NCBI GenBank assembly: GCA_949357655.1
Contig: CASHTG010000015.1
Coordinates: 2,356,001 to 2,420,000 of the forward strand
From: Parascedosporium putredinis
Taxonomy: Eukaryota > Ascomycota > Sordariomycetes > Microascales > Microascaceae
Reading direction: 5' to 3'
Length of the DNA: 64,000 nt
Shown: positions 36,552 to 48,259 of the stretch, one piece after another
Layout: every line of letters begins with the position of its first letter
Numbering within the stretch: position 1 is the stretch's first letter
Position numbers and translations under genes: made by a program
The notes under the pieces: generated by a model
Told to the model about the DNA's origin: nothing
Seen by the model: the letters and a program-made list of their open reading frames with translations, nothing else
The model's database searches: none

Positions 36552-37755
36552 ATGTCGACTACCGTGATTTCGCCTCTCCAGGCCCCCACCCTGCTCGGCC
36601 CTCTGTTGCCTGCTTTGCCGACCGCAGCTTTATCTGCCCAGCCAGCTACGGCAGTATTACCCCTTCTCTCTCCCATTCTCCGCCAGCGAGTTCAAATATT
36701 TTCTTCGACCAGCACCGAACCGTGGCTCAAGCTTTTATGTTATGACACCGCAAAGGCTGCCAAGCTTCAAGAAGTTGTTCAGGGTGGCGGCCTTGATCCC
36801 CATCCCGTGTCTGGCGAGGTCGAGGTCGATTGGGAGCTGGACTCCGAATGCCGATACAGACGGCTTGACCAGGAAACCCTACAAGCCTTTCTTGCATTGC
36901 CCAGCCTCCAACTTGGCTTCCAACTTGTCTATTGCGTTGGCGACAAGGACGGAGGCGGCGACGGCTGGAGAGTTGGTGAACTCACTGCCGTGGATGGCTT
37001 CTCACCTTTTGCGTCTTTCGACGGCGAAGTCAGCATATCCGCTGCGGAGAAGAAGTACAATGATACCCAAGTGCAAAAGTCTTCGAGTCTCTCGGTGAAT
37101 GGAACAGCCTCCGCGCATGGTGGAGCGCAAACCACCGCCATGAGTGAAGACGACGATGATGACTACTGGGCACGCTACGATGCCACCCCGCGCGTACTCC
37201 TGCGCGTACTCCTGCTGCGAAGCGCTCGCCGGCGCCTCAATCGTTGCAATCCTCGACCACCTATGGAACTTCTACCGCAGCGGAGGACGCCTACTTTGCC
37301 CAGTATGACGATGTTCAGCCCGCCATGGATAACCACGATCCCGACGAAGAGCGAAACATCGAGGCTTTGGGCCCATCCCTAGGCCTAGAACATGTATCGA
37401 CCAGCTCCACGCAGGAATCGCTCGAGACCGCCACCGAACTTAACGAATCTACAGGTGCCTGGACACTCGCTGAGCCCGACAGGTCTTCTCCCACCTATAA
37501 CGACGTCCACCTAGCCCTTGCCCACCCCGTCCGTCTTCCAGCGCTAGCTCATCGAAAGGCAGCGATACCGTGGCAAGGCTCGAGGAGACAGCCGAGAGGC
37601 AGGTACAAAGCGAGTTCGGCGTCAAACAGCATGTATCAAGAAGCATCCGCAGCTTGTTCCTCCTCTCCCGCGCCTCGGGCATCGATCGCGAAGAGTTTGA
37701 GAGCATGGTTCGCACAGAACTTGACCTCCTCGGCATGATGGAAGGCGAAGATTAA
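36552..37755 (+). CDS. Conserved-looking acidic protein of unknown function
   Basis: I do not recognise a named domain. The first ATG in frame (36552) follows a CT-rich leader. The N-terminal half is folded-looking: LPLLSPILRQRVQIFSS, WLKLLCYDTAKAAKLQEVV, VEVDWELDSECRYRRLDQE and FQLVYCVGDKDGG. A low-complexity part follows with EDDDDDYWARYDATP, a short ARTPARTP repeat, and a second Tyr/Asp-rich motif AAEDAYFAQYDDVQPAMD. A helical C-terminus has VARLEETAERQVQSEFGVKQ and IRSLFLLSRASGIDREEFES, ending in an acidic tail. Single-base breaks are implied near 37183 and 37500. The paired acidic-Tyr motifs and C-terminal helix suggest a scaffold or adaptor, but this is guesswork. Confidence 0.7.
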
Positions 37756-38424
37756 AATGTCCCCTCTATCTCTTGTGCAGAACCAAGGCACAAACATGAA
37801 ATGTACATCACATTGGTTAGAATGATTTCGTGCTACGACACAGATTGTCACTCTGGCAGAAAAACCAACGGCCAAGGGCATTAGATGACTTTTGAAGAGC
37901 GAGCAATTTGCATATTCATGTCGGAGTTTTCTCATGGTACTTTCTTTCCTTTTTCTTTTCCTTTTCTTCTCTCTTTTTTCCGTCATTCTTGCTCCTTTTC
38001 ATTTTGATCTATTCTTGGACGGCGCCTGGCGGGCAAGATTTTTAGATTTTCATTGACACAAGAGCATATGCGGAGAAGGGCGTACCCAAAGGGAGTTTGT
38101 TTCTATTAGTCTGGTATCAATATGGCATGCAGCTTCTGTGTAGAACGGAGTCATTCAAGGATCTCGTTGAAATCCGGTAGATAAGAAACCCTACCCTCTA
38201 TAAACAAAATACCAACCAAGTCTTCTTCATTCAATGTTCTATGTAGTGGATTGCGTTCCCTTTCCGTGCCCACTGTTGCGTAAATCGTATTTCATTCATG
38301 TCCTATCCAACATCATCGTACAGCATCAAGATGATCAACGCCTGCGAAAAGTCAACAAGTCTCCTTCTATAATCTACCTTAGGAGCCTAACCCCGTGCTC
38401 ACCACAAGCGGCGGGGCGTGCGCT
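37756..38424. other. Convergent 3' intergenic region
   Basis: Lies between the 3' ends of the 36552 gene and the Zn2Cys6 gene. AT-rich UTR-like sequence only. Confidence 0.6.
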
Positions 38425-39937
38425 TCAGGTAATTGATAATTTATCAAGGGCTAGTCTAGCACACTCGATAACCTGCATACAAGGTGGCTTTTGTCCTTTT
38501 GGTAAGCTCGCAACTGGCATTAATGAAACGCAACCAAGATCGTGGCCAGCGGCGATTAAGTGGTCAATTTTTTCATGCCTTAATCGAGCCCTCTCCTCCA
38601 AGTCACGTACAGCCTGGGCGAGGCCGAGGTGTTCCGGTACCGTGAGTTCGTCTGTAGCGCATAAGGAGGGCGGCGGCGGATCGAGGTTGAAGCCGTAAAT
38701 TTCGTAGCGGAGAACCGCGCGCATGGCGAGCCGCCACACATCTGGATTGAGGTCAGACTCGTTGATGACCAAGGACAAGAGGCACTCGCCGCCACCACCA
38801 CCACCACCACTGGCGCTGCTGTCGCTACCCAGGTCGCTCCACACGCTCCCGAGTGGACGAAACGAAAAGCGGAGCATGGTGCCGGCGTCTCGAGCCTCGG
38901 CGGCGGCTATGTCGATGGTATCGAGTAGGCGCGAGTAGGCGTTGCTGAGGGAGGCTAAGAGTGTGCTGAGAAGCATGGTGTTCTGGAGGGATTGCATGGA
39001 GGGTGTCGCGAGGGGCACCTCCAGGAGAGGGTGCCACAGGCAGTGCAGCGAAGGACTTCGTGTGCGATTTTCGCAGTCGCACGAGCGGTACATATGGCGG
39101 CGGGGATGTCGGCGGCGATGTTATTCAAGGAGTCGAGGGCTAGGTAGACGCTGGAGAGGCAGGGGCAAGTTACGTTGGGGTGGGAGGCTAGGCGTGCCGA
39201 CAGTTTCTGAGCGTCTGAAATATCGGGGCCGGCTGCGGCCGCTAGTTCCGGGTCTGGAATGCCGTCGCAAGATATTTGTTGAGTGAAGAGAAATCTGGCA
39301 ATGACTTGGAATATTCTGTGGACGCTCTCCTTTTCAGCTTTGGGCCGGCTGCGTTGAGCTGTTCAAGGCTGGGTTGATTGAGGAACTCGGGATCGAGGGG
39401 AAGTCGGGCAAGGGATCTAGTTGGGCTGGCGCCAGGGAGAACTCGGGACCGTCGAGATCGAAGGGGGTGACAAGGTCGTGAAGGGTGGAAAATGTGGCAC
39501 CCACGTCACTGGAGAAGACATGGTTGTGGTTGTGTGGAGGGTCGCGAGCTGAGATGTCGCGGCTGGGAGTGGTGCATCGTGGTTCTCCGGCCAAAAGTCG
39601 GCTCTGTCCACTCCCTCGGAGAAGTCAAGCTCGCTCTGGCGCCGTTTCTTGGGCCGGCCCATGGGTTTCTGCGCAGAGTACACGCATGCGAGGCCCTCGC
39701 GACGACATCTTAGGCAGCCGTCTGGCTCTTTGGAGCATGCTAGTTTACGTGTTCCTTGAAGAAGAGAGATTAGCCCGGATGACCCCAGGTTTTACAAACT
39801 AGTTCCATGACGGCGACTGATGGAAAGACGGGCTTCTAGTACTTACGGCATTCATCACAGGCTCTACGCTTGATGACGCCTTTGGCCGTTGGCGGCGACG
39901 GAGGTGTTATTGGGTCCGCGCCCAACCCTTTGTCCAT
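38425..39937 (-). CDS. Zn2Cys6 transcription factor with AflR-like C-terminal region
   Basis: A fungal-specific DNA-binding regulator. Exon 1 (39847-39937) encodes MDKGLGADPITPPSPP and ends inside the zinc cluster (RRACDEC). After a 92-nt intron, exon 2 continues RTRKLACSKEPDGCLRCRRE and LACVYSAQKPMGRPKKRRQ, giving the six cysteines and a basic linker. The C-terminal part has HRIFQVIARFLF, CPCLSSVYLALDSLNNIAAD and IAHEVLRCTACG, then MQSLQNTMLLSTLLASLSNA, the pattern seen in many AflR-type regulators. A seven-Gly loop is encoded at about 38790-38811. Frame breaks are implied near 39590, 39345 and 39025. No polyketide, peptide-synthase or tailoring gene is nearby, so it does not mark a cluster here. 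Confidence 0.85.
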
Positions 39938-40598
39938 CTCGGCGAGGCGTGGCGTTCACGGATGGATGGTGATGGAGAAATCGAGAGAGAGAGAAGTGGG
40001 ACAGGGAGACAGAGGGAGAAAGAGAGACTGAGTGTTATTCTCGAGAGATTTCAAGAGCTATTCGGGCACATGGAAGCCTGGAAAGCGGTGATTAACGTGC
40101 TCGGGACGAGGTCTCGAGGAATTGGTGGATCGGGTTTTGAAGGTCTATGTTATGATATAAGCAAGCTATGGGTATTTATAGTCTGATAGTTCGATGAAGT
40201 GAATGTTCCTCAGCCTATTGATCCCTCCCTTAATATGTGCTCAATTCCCCTCCACGCTCAATTCGAACACCTGGATGGAGGCAGGAAGGATGGAGGGGTA
40301 CATTCAAACAAGGATGATCTCCAACTAAGGCTGAAGCAAGTACCTTGTACCAAAGTTACCCCACACTAATAAAGGCGGTGACATATCGACTTGGCAGAAT
40401 TTCTTTTACAGTGGGAACGGGGATTGAAAAAAAAAAAAAAGTTTTGAAGCTATCGCCCGCATGAGAGGGAACTTTTCGCGATCCCGCCCTTCAGTGACAC
40501 AATAGTCTGGTTCTGGACCCTTTCAACCTCAACCTTCAAGACTTCCCCAAGTGCACTGTCTCGAAGAACATCAAGGAACCCGAACTGTGTTCCTAAGT
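39938..40598. other. Divergent promoter, Zn2Cys6 regulator and erb1
   Basis: A 661-bp shared region with a 14-base A run at 40427-40440. No gene or RNA is seen. Confidence 0.55.
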
Positions 40599-42990
40599 AT
40601 GCCTGCCGCCGACAATCGCCGGAAGCGAAAAGTTTCGCTGGCGGAAACCCCGCCGCCGATGATATCTTTGGGAATGGCGACCTTGAGGGCGTTCTCTCGC
40701 AAAGCGACGACGATGATTTCGAGCCCGCCGATTCCGATGTAGAGAGCAGCGAGGCGGACTATGAGGAGGGCGATTTCTCCGAAGACCCAGACATTTCGGG
40801 TGACGAGATTCCCGACGACATAGAACTCAACGGTGCCGAAAAACCCAACGGGGACAGCAACGACCAGCCCAATTACAAAATTGTGACTGACGCCAATGGT
40901 GATGTGAGATACGAGTACGAGGAGATCGACCCCGTCTATGACTCGGACGACACGGACGCGGGGAACAGGCCAACACTATCGGCGATATCCCTCTCTCCTT
41001 CTACGACAGCTATCCTCATATCGGCTACACCCTGGATGGCAAGAAAATCATGCGTCCCGCGGCGGGAGATGCTCTAGACTCGCTTCTCGACTCCATCGAG
41101 GTTCCCAAGGACTGGACCGGTCTCACTGACCCAGCTACGGGCAAGCCCTTGCGCATCAGCAAAGAGGAACTGGAAATTTTGAAGCGAATTCAGCTAAATG
41201 AGATCCCGGAAGATGGATACGATCCTTATCCTGTACGAGCTCACTCTCTTCTTAATCTGCCCCGCCATAGTTTTATCCTTTTTCGCATTCTCATCTATTT
41301 TTCATCTTCTTTCTTTTTCGTTTCCATTGCGTTGAAACTAACGGTGCATAGGATCTCGTCGAGTACTTTACAAGCATCGAGGAAAAGATGCCTCTCAGCT
41401 CCGCCCCCGAGCCGAAGCGACGGTTTGTACCGTCAAAGCACGAGGCTAAGCGGGTGGCCAAAATGGTGCGCCTTATCCGGGAAGGAAAGCTTCTTCCATA
41501 TAAACCACCCGAGGAGAACGAGAGGGAAGAGGAAGAGAAGGAAGAGGCGTGGTACGATGTGTGGGCGAATGAGGAGGCCCAGGAGCCCCATGTCATGCAC
41601 ATCCCCGCACCCAAGCTACCGCCGCCGCAGCACGATCTCAGTGTCAACCCACCCGAGGAATACCTGCCCTCGGCCGAGGAGAGGAAGGCTTGGGACGAGC
41701 AAGAATCCGAGGACAGGACCAAGGAGTATTTGCCCACCAAGTACGACTCGCTTCGAAAAGTCCCCGCGTACATGGATTTCACCAAGGAGCGATTCGAGAG
41801 GTGTCTGGACCTGTACCTCGCCCCCGGATACGCAAGAACAGACTCAACATTGACCCCATGTCCCTTCTCCCGAAACTCCCCGACCTGAAGAGCTCAAGCC
41901 CTTCCCCACGCTATGTCAGACCACGTTCAAGATGCACGACGGTCGCGTGCGCAGCGTATCCGTCAGCCCTACGGGCGATTGGGTGGCTTCGGGCGGTGAT
42001 GATGGAACAGTTTGCGTTTGGGATCTCAACGGCCATCTCGAGTACCGGGTCAAGCTCAGTAGCGACGAGCCCGTTGACGTCGTACGATGGCGCCCTACCA
42101 AGGATACGTTGATCATCGCTGCAGCGGCGGGAGATGATGTATTCATGATTGTGCCCGACATTGGTGTTGACAGCGTCCTTGACAACAGCCGAGATGTTCT
42201 CGATGCCGGCTTCGGCTATGCTACCAATGGGAAGCAGATGACTGGAGGCATGACGGCCGATGGCCAGCGCAAGGACCCACCCGCCAAATGGGCGAGGCCA
42301 GGCTCCCGCCTCGAGGCGCAGGGCGTCCTCCTCAAGGCGACGTTAAGGTCAACGGTCAAGGTGCTCAGCTGGCACAGGCGTGGAGACTTCTTCTGCACAG
42401 TGTCCCCCAACGGACAGCGGGGCGCCATCGCGATACACACACTCTCTAAGCACCTCACACAAATTCCCTTTAGGCGCCTCCGCGGGCTTCCGCAAACTGC
42501 CCATTTCCACCCCTCTCGTCCGCTCTTCTTCGTCGCCACGAGACAGGCGATCCGGTGCTACGACTTGCAGCAGCAGCAGCTCGTCAAGATTCTTCAGCCT
42601 GGAGCGAGGCACATTTCTTCTTTCGACATCCATCCTGGTGGCGACAACGTGGTGGTAGGTAGTTACGATAGGAGGTTACTGTGGCACGACATGGATCTTT
42701 CGGCCAGGCCCTACAAGACGATGCGGTTCCACCCTCGGGCTATCCGCGCAGTCAAGTTCCACAAGGGTGGATTCCCGCTTTTCGCGGATGCTAGCGATGA
42801 CGGGACTCTGCAAATCTTCCACGGAAAGGTGGTGAGCGACCTCATGGAAAACGCTACAATCGTGCCCGTGAAAATGCTCAAAGGTCATGAAGTTGTTGCC
42901 AGCTTGGGCGTGTTGGATGTGGATTGGCACACCGCGCATCCTTGGTGCGTGAGCGCGGGAGCAGATAGCACGTGTAAACTGTGGTGCTAA
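40599..42990 (+). CDS. erb1: Ribosome biogenesis WD40 protein Erb1/BOP1
   Basis: Part of the PeBoW-like Nop7-Erb1-Ytm1 complex, needed for 27S pre-rRNA processing and the 60S subunit. Exons are 40599-41232 and 41352-42990, with a 119-nt GT-AG intron after DGYDPYP. The acidic N-terminus (DDIFGNGDLEGVLSQSDDDD) leads to the BOP1 N-terminal domain: NTIGDIPLSFYDSYPHIGY, DSLLDSIEVPKDWTGLTDP, DLVEYFTSIEEKMPL, EPKRRFVPSKHEAKRVAKMV, PHVMHIPAPKLPPP, NPPEEYLPSAEE, DSLRKVPAYMDFTKERFERC and LYLAP. The WD40 propeller begins HDGRVRSVSVSPTGDWVASG and ends AGADSTCKLWC. Four frame breaks are implied, near 40652, 40962, 41825 and 41882, the third and fourth in C runs. Because Erb1 is essential in yeast, these are the clearest evidence that the breaks are sequence errors. 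Confidence 0.96.
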
Positions 42991-43282
42991 GAAGCTCGGG
43001 GATACGTCTATACATCGTTGCTCTGGTTCTTTCAATGTTCTGTGCTTACTCCTCCCCCTTGTTGTTGGGGAACTTAGTCTAGGCGTTCTTGCGACCAGTT
43101 TAGAGTTAAAATATCAATCAATGGGGTCTTGCTCTCCATGTAAACCAAAAGTCGTCGACATGAAGGCTATATGCATAAGTCAGAAGCGGTTAGGCTCGTT
43201 GAATAGTTGGGATCAGTTTTGGGAGGAGCGGTGTGGCCGCGGTGAAGACTCGATGTAATATTAAGAGCCAGTCCATTCTATT

Positions 43283-43342
43283 CATGGACCCATCCATCCA
43301 TTAGATTGGGTCCATTTGATAGATCCATGGATGGATCAATGG
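43283..43342. repeat. Cluster of palindromic elements
   Basis: Overlapping inverted repeats built from CATGGACCCATCC and GGGTCCAT, followed by ATCCATGGAT at 43323-43332. This is the longest member of the intergenic family. Confidence 0.6.
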
Positions 43343-44215
43343 CTCACGGCGACCCCAACCCTAAAGAAAGATATAAGCACACATCCCTCAAACTAAAAAT
43401 GGAGTGGAAAAACGCACCAAAAACCCCCATTAGCTATTCAGACCCAAGGCAGGAGCGATTTACATACAACAAGCTAGTACCGCGGTGTTAAGTCACATTT
43501 TTCAAATCACTCCAGTGCTGCCTGCCCAAGTGGAGAACCTGAGGCAAATCTCCGACACAACCGTAGACCACTCAAGGCCAATTCCAACGATCCCGTGAGG
43601 ATGATTCGCCCCTATAAACAACGCACTTCCCCACGGGTTCTAAGTGGAGGAGGTTGATATCGACTGCTATCCAACCATCCATTTCATCGAAAATCAGAAA
43701 AGCAACGATTAACTATAGGATAGACTTGCCAAGACAGACGCTGTGCGAGTGCGACGTTCAACTCTCCGGCAGCCCTTCTTTCACAATGCCTGTTCTCGCC
43801 GACGGAGAGACGGAAGACAGGTAGACTCTCGGGTGGCTAAGTGGTTAAGCTCGGCTGCATCTTCCCTTTTGGCACTTTTGCTTGCCCTCTTATGTACCAG
43901 GGTAAGCATGAGCGTAAGCGCGTACGCCGCGTGCGCCTCGAGGATTTGTCTGGATCTCAGACCCAGACGGAGAGGAGTTTCATGTAATTGCCGGGGTAGT
44001 TAACAAGGATTGAGCAAGTACACGAATTTCACTCGGGAGCCGCCTTCGCATCGGGTGCGAAGGCAAGTGGTACGCCAACGATACGATGACCAATGAATAT
44101 TGTAAGGCATGAAAATAGGCCTAAATTGTGCATGGCGAACGAATCCTTCACTTTTCAAGTCCGTTCAGGGCTGACCCTTTACTGCCAGGTTTCTGGCCTG
44201 GTTCTGAGCAAATAC

Positions 44216-44234
44216 ATCCATGGATCCATCCATT
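44216..44234. repeat. Dispersed palindromic element
   Basis: Contains ATCCATGGAT (44217-44226) overlapping ATGGATCCAT (44221-44230), the same overlap seen at 29971-29984. Confidence 0.6.
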
Positions 44235-44423
44235 CACTCAGGGCTTCTTTCTCCGCCCTACGTTTGGCTTATTCCTTCTCCAGTGCTCTGTCATCGAGGA
44301 CCATGGAGTCCCTCGACTTTTCATACCCTTCCCTCCCCTCCCCTACCCGTCCCATCCGTTCCTCTTTCACATCACACTTCATTCAGCGCCTTTCACATGC
44401 AGCAGGCCCTTTCTAGGGTACCC

Positions 44424-45826
44424 TCAAGGTCCATTCTTGTATCTCTTGAAGAGGCTCAAGTCTACGGCGGCTGCCATGGCCTTATAGCCGGCTGGGCTTA
44501 GGTGAAGGCCGTCACCCGAGTCGTACTGAGCAGACAGAACCTCGGGGTTCTCAGCATCCCTCACGGCCTCGTCAAAGTCGATGACGGCGTCGAATCGCCC
44601 ACTCGTCCTGATCCATTCGTTGACGCGCTGTCTGGTGGCATCCATGACGGTGTTGTTGTAGGGCGACTGTTCGCCGAGGATGGGCGTGATGGTCGCTCCG
44701 AAAACCGCAATGTTGAACCTGTGCAGGCGGGTGATGATTTGGTCGTACGCAGCGACTAGACGGTTTTCAACTTCCTGCTGCGAGGCCTCGTCCGTTGCGG
44801 CGGTGCCTATATCGTTGACTCCCTCATAGATAATGGCGTATTTGGTGCCCGGCATGGCAATCACGTCGCGGTCGATGCGGCCGAGCGCGTTGGGACCTAA
44901 GCCATCCGCTAGAACACGATTACCACCGGCAGCTTGGTTGATAACGGCGATGTTCTGGGTCTCACCGCCATCCTTCTTCATGCGTGTGAGTAGCTGGTCC
45001 GGCCATCGGTCGTTCTTGTCCGTCGTCGAGCCCCTCCCGTCCGTGATGCTGTCGCCTACGATGACGACGGCAGAAGAATCCCTCTTTACCTGACCTTCGA
45101 TGCTGCTGATAAAGTACCAGTGGGCGGCGTTTGCCGCACCCTCGAGACTTTCCGTGCCAACCGCGTTTCCTTTGACGAACCACGAAGTCGTGCGGCTGCC
45201 TGGGTGAGAGGTGATTTCGTTGGTGGTCTGGCCCTTCTCGAGATAAATGTCGATGGAGACGATGGACTGGGCCTTGACCGGGAAGTCGATAGGGTCGGAC
45301 AACACCGAGGCGCCGTTGGGGATCACAAAGCCGTCGTTACCAGAAAATGTTAGCTTCTTGACGGTGGACACGTCAATGGTGCTCAACCCTGCATCGTTGG
45401 TAGGGGAAGAGCGATGCTGGCGGCAGTAATGGGAAGATCAGAGCCGCCAAACACGTTGTTGATCTGAAGCCGAATCGAGTCTGCGTCAAGAGTGACCATG
45501 ACTGATTGGCGAATGGTGGAGTCCTCAAACACGAGTCCCGTGGTGTTCTTCAAAGGGACACGGCGTTAGCGGCTGCCTGTCCTGAATCTCGATCCCTCGG
45601 AGGATAGCAAAGGGCCGAGGGAGAAAGTAAGTAGGGGCTAGGAACAGAAAGGACGTACGAATTCGGCGGGGGAGGTTGTGGGGCTCGGTAAGCTGAGGCA
45701 TGCTGCCCCAGATGCTGAGCCATTTCTTCTCTGCCCGGGTGCACTTCTTGCTGGGGAGGCCGCCTCGACAGAACCAGCAAGAGCAAGGGCCGCAGTGAAA
45801 GCGGCTTTTAGAGAGAGACCGAACAT
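44424..45826 (-). CDS. Secreted SGNH/GDSL-type esterase
   Basis: Extracellular hydrolase of the SGNH fold, likely acting on acetylated sugars or lipid esters. Exons are 45659-45826 and 44424-45547 with a 111-nt intron. The ATG at 45826 opens a signal peptide (MFGLSLKAAFTAALALAGSV). A beta-rich N-terminal domain follows (LVFEDSTIRQSVMVTLDADS, LQINNVFGGSDLPITAASIA). The catalytic blocks are VVIVGDSITDGRG with the nucleophile Ser, AAGGNRVL with the oxyanion Gly, IIYEGVNDIGT with the oxyanion Asn, and DGLHLSPAGY with the Asp-His pair. The set is complete, so the enzyme should be active. Breaks are implied near 45738, 45670 and 45404. It most resembles fungal LipE/XynE-like SGNH hydrolases, whose substrates vary. 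Confidence 0.87.
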
Positions 45827-47112
45827 GGCGATCGAAGTCAAAAACGTGATGCGCACGACGGATATGTTCTGGACGAGGAAGGGACCGAGGGCTGCACGGG
45901 CACGGGCACGCTCGAAGACTAACACGAATAGGTCAAGCAGGAGAAAACCGTGACCACCTCTCGTTTAAAGTGGGAGCGAGCGAGCCACGGAATCTTATCC
46001 GGGGAGGGGAGGAGATATCGAGAAGTTTATATGCAGACCAACCGGCCGACCGACAGAGTTTCCCCCTCTCAATACCATCCAGTGTGCCTCTGGACCCGGG
46101 CGAGCCCGCAATCTCGCGCCGTCGGCTAGGTTCATCGCTGTGGACCTCTTGGTGTCACCCCTCCCTTCCTCACCGTGGCTGTTGAGGATTGCAACCGCGC
46201 GCCGTCGCATTTTATCCCAATTCCCGGTTCAGCACCCCGGGCGAGATGGAGAAGGCGAGAATATCAAGTACGCAAGAGTTTAAATCGTCGATATAGCCTA
46301 AATATATTAAAAACCCACCCGTCCCCATCTGGAAACTCGGAACGGCCCCACACAGCCAACGACACGAGGGAATTCGATGCGACTCGACGAGCCACGGGCG
46401 GAGGGTAGAAAGGTGGGCTTGGGGAAATTGGGTGGGGAATTCTACCCATCGACGGACTTGTCCCGGCAGCAATTGACAGGACGGAAAACACCGAGCCGGG
46501 GAGGGAATAAAGGGGAGAGCGAAAGTGACGCGGAGAGGGAGAGAAAGAAAGGAAGAGAGAAGCGTACGCGCGCTCTGGATCTGCTCTCGTCTGGGTCGAT
46601 GTGACGTGGGCCTGGGACCCTCCCTTTCGTCGGGATGATCCCCATTTATCGGTCACCTCCATGCCGCGCTGCCGACGCAGGAACAACTTCACTTGGACGT
46701 GCCAATTCGAATACGTGTCTGTGTGCAGAGCAGCTGGCCTTCTCTCGCACCTTTTCTTTTTCTTCTATTTTTTCTCGTTTCTCAATTAAGCTGGTAAGTT
46801 TATATTTACCATTGCGGTGTCATCATTTTACGGGTGCAATGGCGGGCGGCTTTCGGAATCTCGGGCGTGCTAAAACATTCACGGATGGGAACGACAAGGA
46901 ATGGGGGAATCACTAATTTTTGATTTTTATCTTCTGTCTTGGTTTGGTTTTGTTTTTTCTTTTTCAAACAGAAGACCGCCCAGTTCCAGGAGATTTTGCG
47001 CTAATCCAAACCATGACATGACAGATCAAGGAAAAAAGTTACAAGCAAATATGAGAAACAAGTAGAAGGGAATTTAACATGCACACTTTGGCTGACCCGG
47101 AAGCAAAATGCA
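45827..47112. other. Intergenic region upstream of the SGNH hydrolase
   Basis: Promoter side of the hydrolase gene. ORFs on both strands lack domain character. It ends at the minisatellite at 47113. Confidence 0.5.
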
Positions 47113-47232
47113 GGGGAACGAATGGAAGGGGAACGAATGGAAGGGGAACGAATGGAAGGGGAACGAATGGAAGGGGAACGAATGGAAGGGGAACGAATGG
47201 AAGGCGAACGAATGGAAGGGGAACGAATGAAA
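47113..47232. repeat. 15-bp minisatellite, eight copies
   Basis: Eight head-to-tail copies of GGGGAACGAATGGAA. The first six are identical, copy seven has one change (GGCG) and copy eight has one change (ATGAAA). Since 15 is a multiple of three, several frames stay open and give short repeat peptides (for example GRGTN on plus, PFVPL on minus). The strand that is purine-rich is plus. Confidence 0.97.
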
Positions 47233-47747
47233 GGGGCGAAGAAAGAAAAGAAATGGACAGGACGGGGAGGAAGAGAAGATCCATGCGAGACGATGCGAGA
47301 CGATGCGGTACACGCTCAAGCGAAAACGATTAAGGTGGACGAAAATCTACCCCCTGGAAGACTCATCGGGTCGTGGCAAGACATAAATCTTGTCTCCCCT
47401 CTGACAGCAAGCAACTCTTCTATCGAATCCATCCTGAGGGCCTTGGCCGATGACAAAATCATCGGGGACCGGGGGCCTTCATGGTGGACGAGGACAAAAC
47501 CATCAATGGTTTGGTGACAGTCGTTTTCAAAGTCCTCCATGGAAGTGTAAACTGGGATTTTCACCCAATCCCTTTCTTCAATGGGCGGGGAAAGCTTCAT
47601 CGATGTTGCCCAAGAAATGACAGCACGGGTCGGCTTCCATCGAGGGGCTTCCGTCGAGGCCCCGGTGACTGCGGAGCCCGGCGGTGTTCTGCTGTATACA
47701 GTACTCCACCCAGTTATTTCGTTCACGACTCCTCTTAAACATCTTGG

Positions 47748-48259
47748 CTATTGCTCGAGCGCTGGCATACTCCCCACCAGAGGTGGGCTATATGCGTCAC
47801 TAACGTTATGAGGGCCGCCGACGTCGGGCGCTGCGGCGGTCTGGCCGTCGGTGACTGTCGTGGTCGAAGGGAAGATAGCCGCAGAATGTGGGGCACTCGG
47901 TGTCAACATGGCGGCGGCGTCGCCAGGGAAGAAGTCGTCATGCTGACTACTGAGCTCTATCCGCTGAGTGAGGTGGAGAGGAAAGCCGCTTGTCGGGTCC
48001 GCGACGTTCAAGGCCATCGCCGTATCCATCTCAGCCCCCATCGGCATGTTGCTGTCGAGCTTCAACCTGCTGAAGGTGTCGAAAAAGCCTGCGTCGACCG
48101 GCTCTGGATGAGGGTGGCACTCGTCAATCTCCTGGTCGTGGGGAGGTTCCTGTCCAGCAACTGGGGCGGGTCACGAGGGCGAGACTCTTTGCAGACAAGA
48201 TACTTGTCACCCTTCCGCCGGCCCGTGGCGGATTGGTCATGGTTCTTTCGACTAGACAT
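47748..48259 (-). CDS. Putative gene of unknown function, limits uncertain
   Basis: The ATG at 48259 opens MSSRKNHDQSATGRRKGDKY. After one implied missing base near 48168 (G/C run) the same reading continues through AGQEPPHDQEIDECHPHPEP, VDAGFFDTFSRLKLDSNMPM and FPLHLTQRIELSSQHDDFF to a Ser/Thr/Ala/Pro-rich end at 47748. The switch between two frames, both protein-like on either side, is the pattern seen in the solid genes here, and is my main reason to call it. Coding-like sequence also lies further downstream on the minus strand (VYTSMEDFENDCHQTIDGFV near 47545), so the gene may extend to about 47316 across another break. No domain is recognised. An acidic, disordered regulator is possible. 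Confidence 0.4.

Larger units (their letters stand above)
42991..44423. other. Convergent 3' intergenic region with palindromic elements
   Basis: 1.4 kb between the 3' ends of erb1 and the SGNH hydrolase gene. It holds the palindrome clusters at 43283-43342 and 44216-44234. A box-A-like motif near 43834 lacks a matching box B, so I call no tRNA. No coding signal is seen. Confidence 0.55.

Noticed and set aside
43825..43990. tRNA-like box A (TGGCTAAGTGGTTAAGC near 43834)
   Set aside because: No box B downstream at a suitable distance and no pairing acceptor stem.
38425..45826. A secondary-metabolite cluster around the Zn2Cys6 regulator
   Set aside because: Neighbours are erb1, an uncharacterised acidic protein and one esterase. 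No backbone or tailoring enzyme is present.
47039..47319. Repeat-peptide ORFs over the minisatellite
   Set aside because: Open in several frames only because the unit is 15 bp. No flanking domain or start context.
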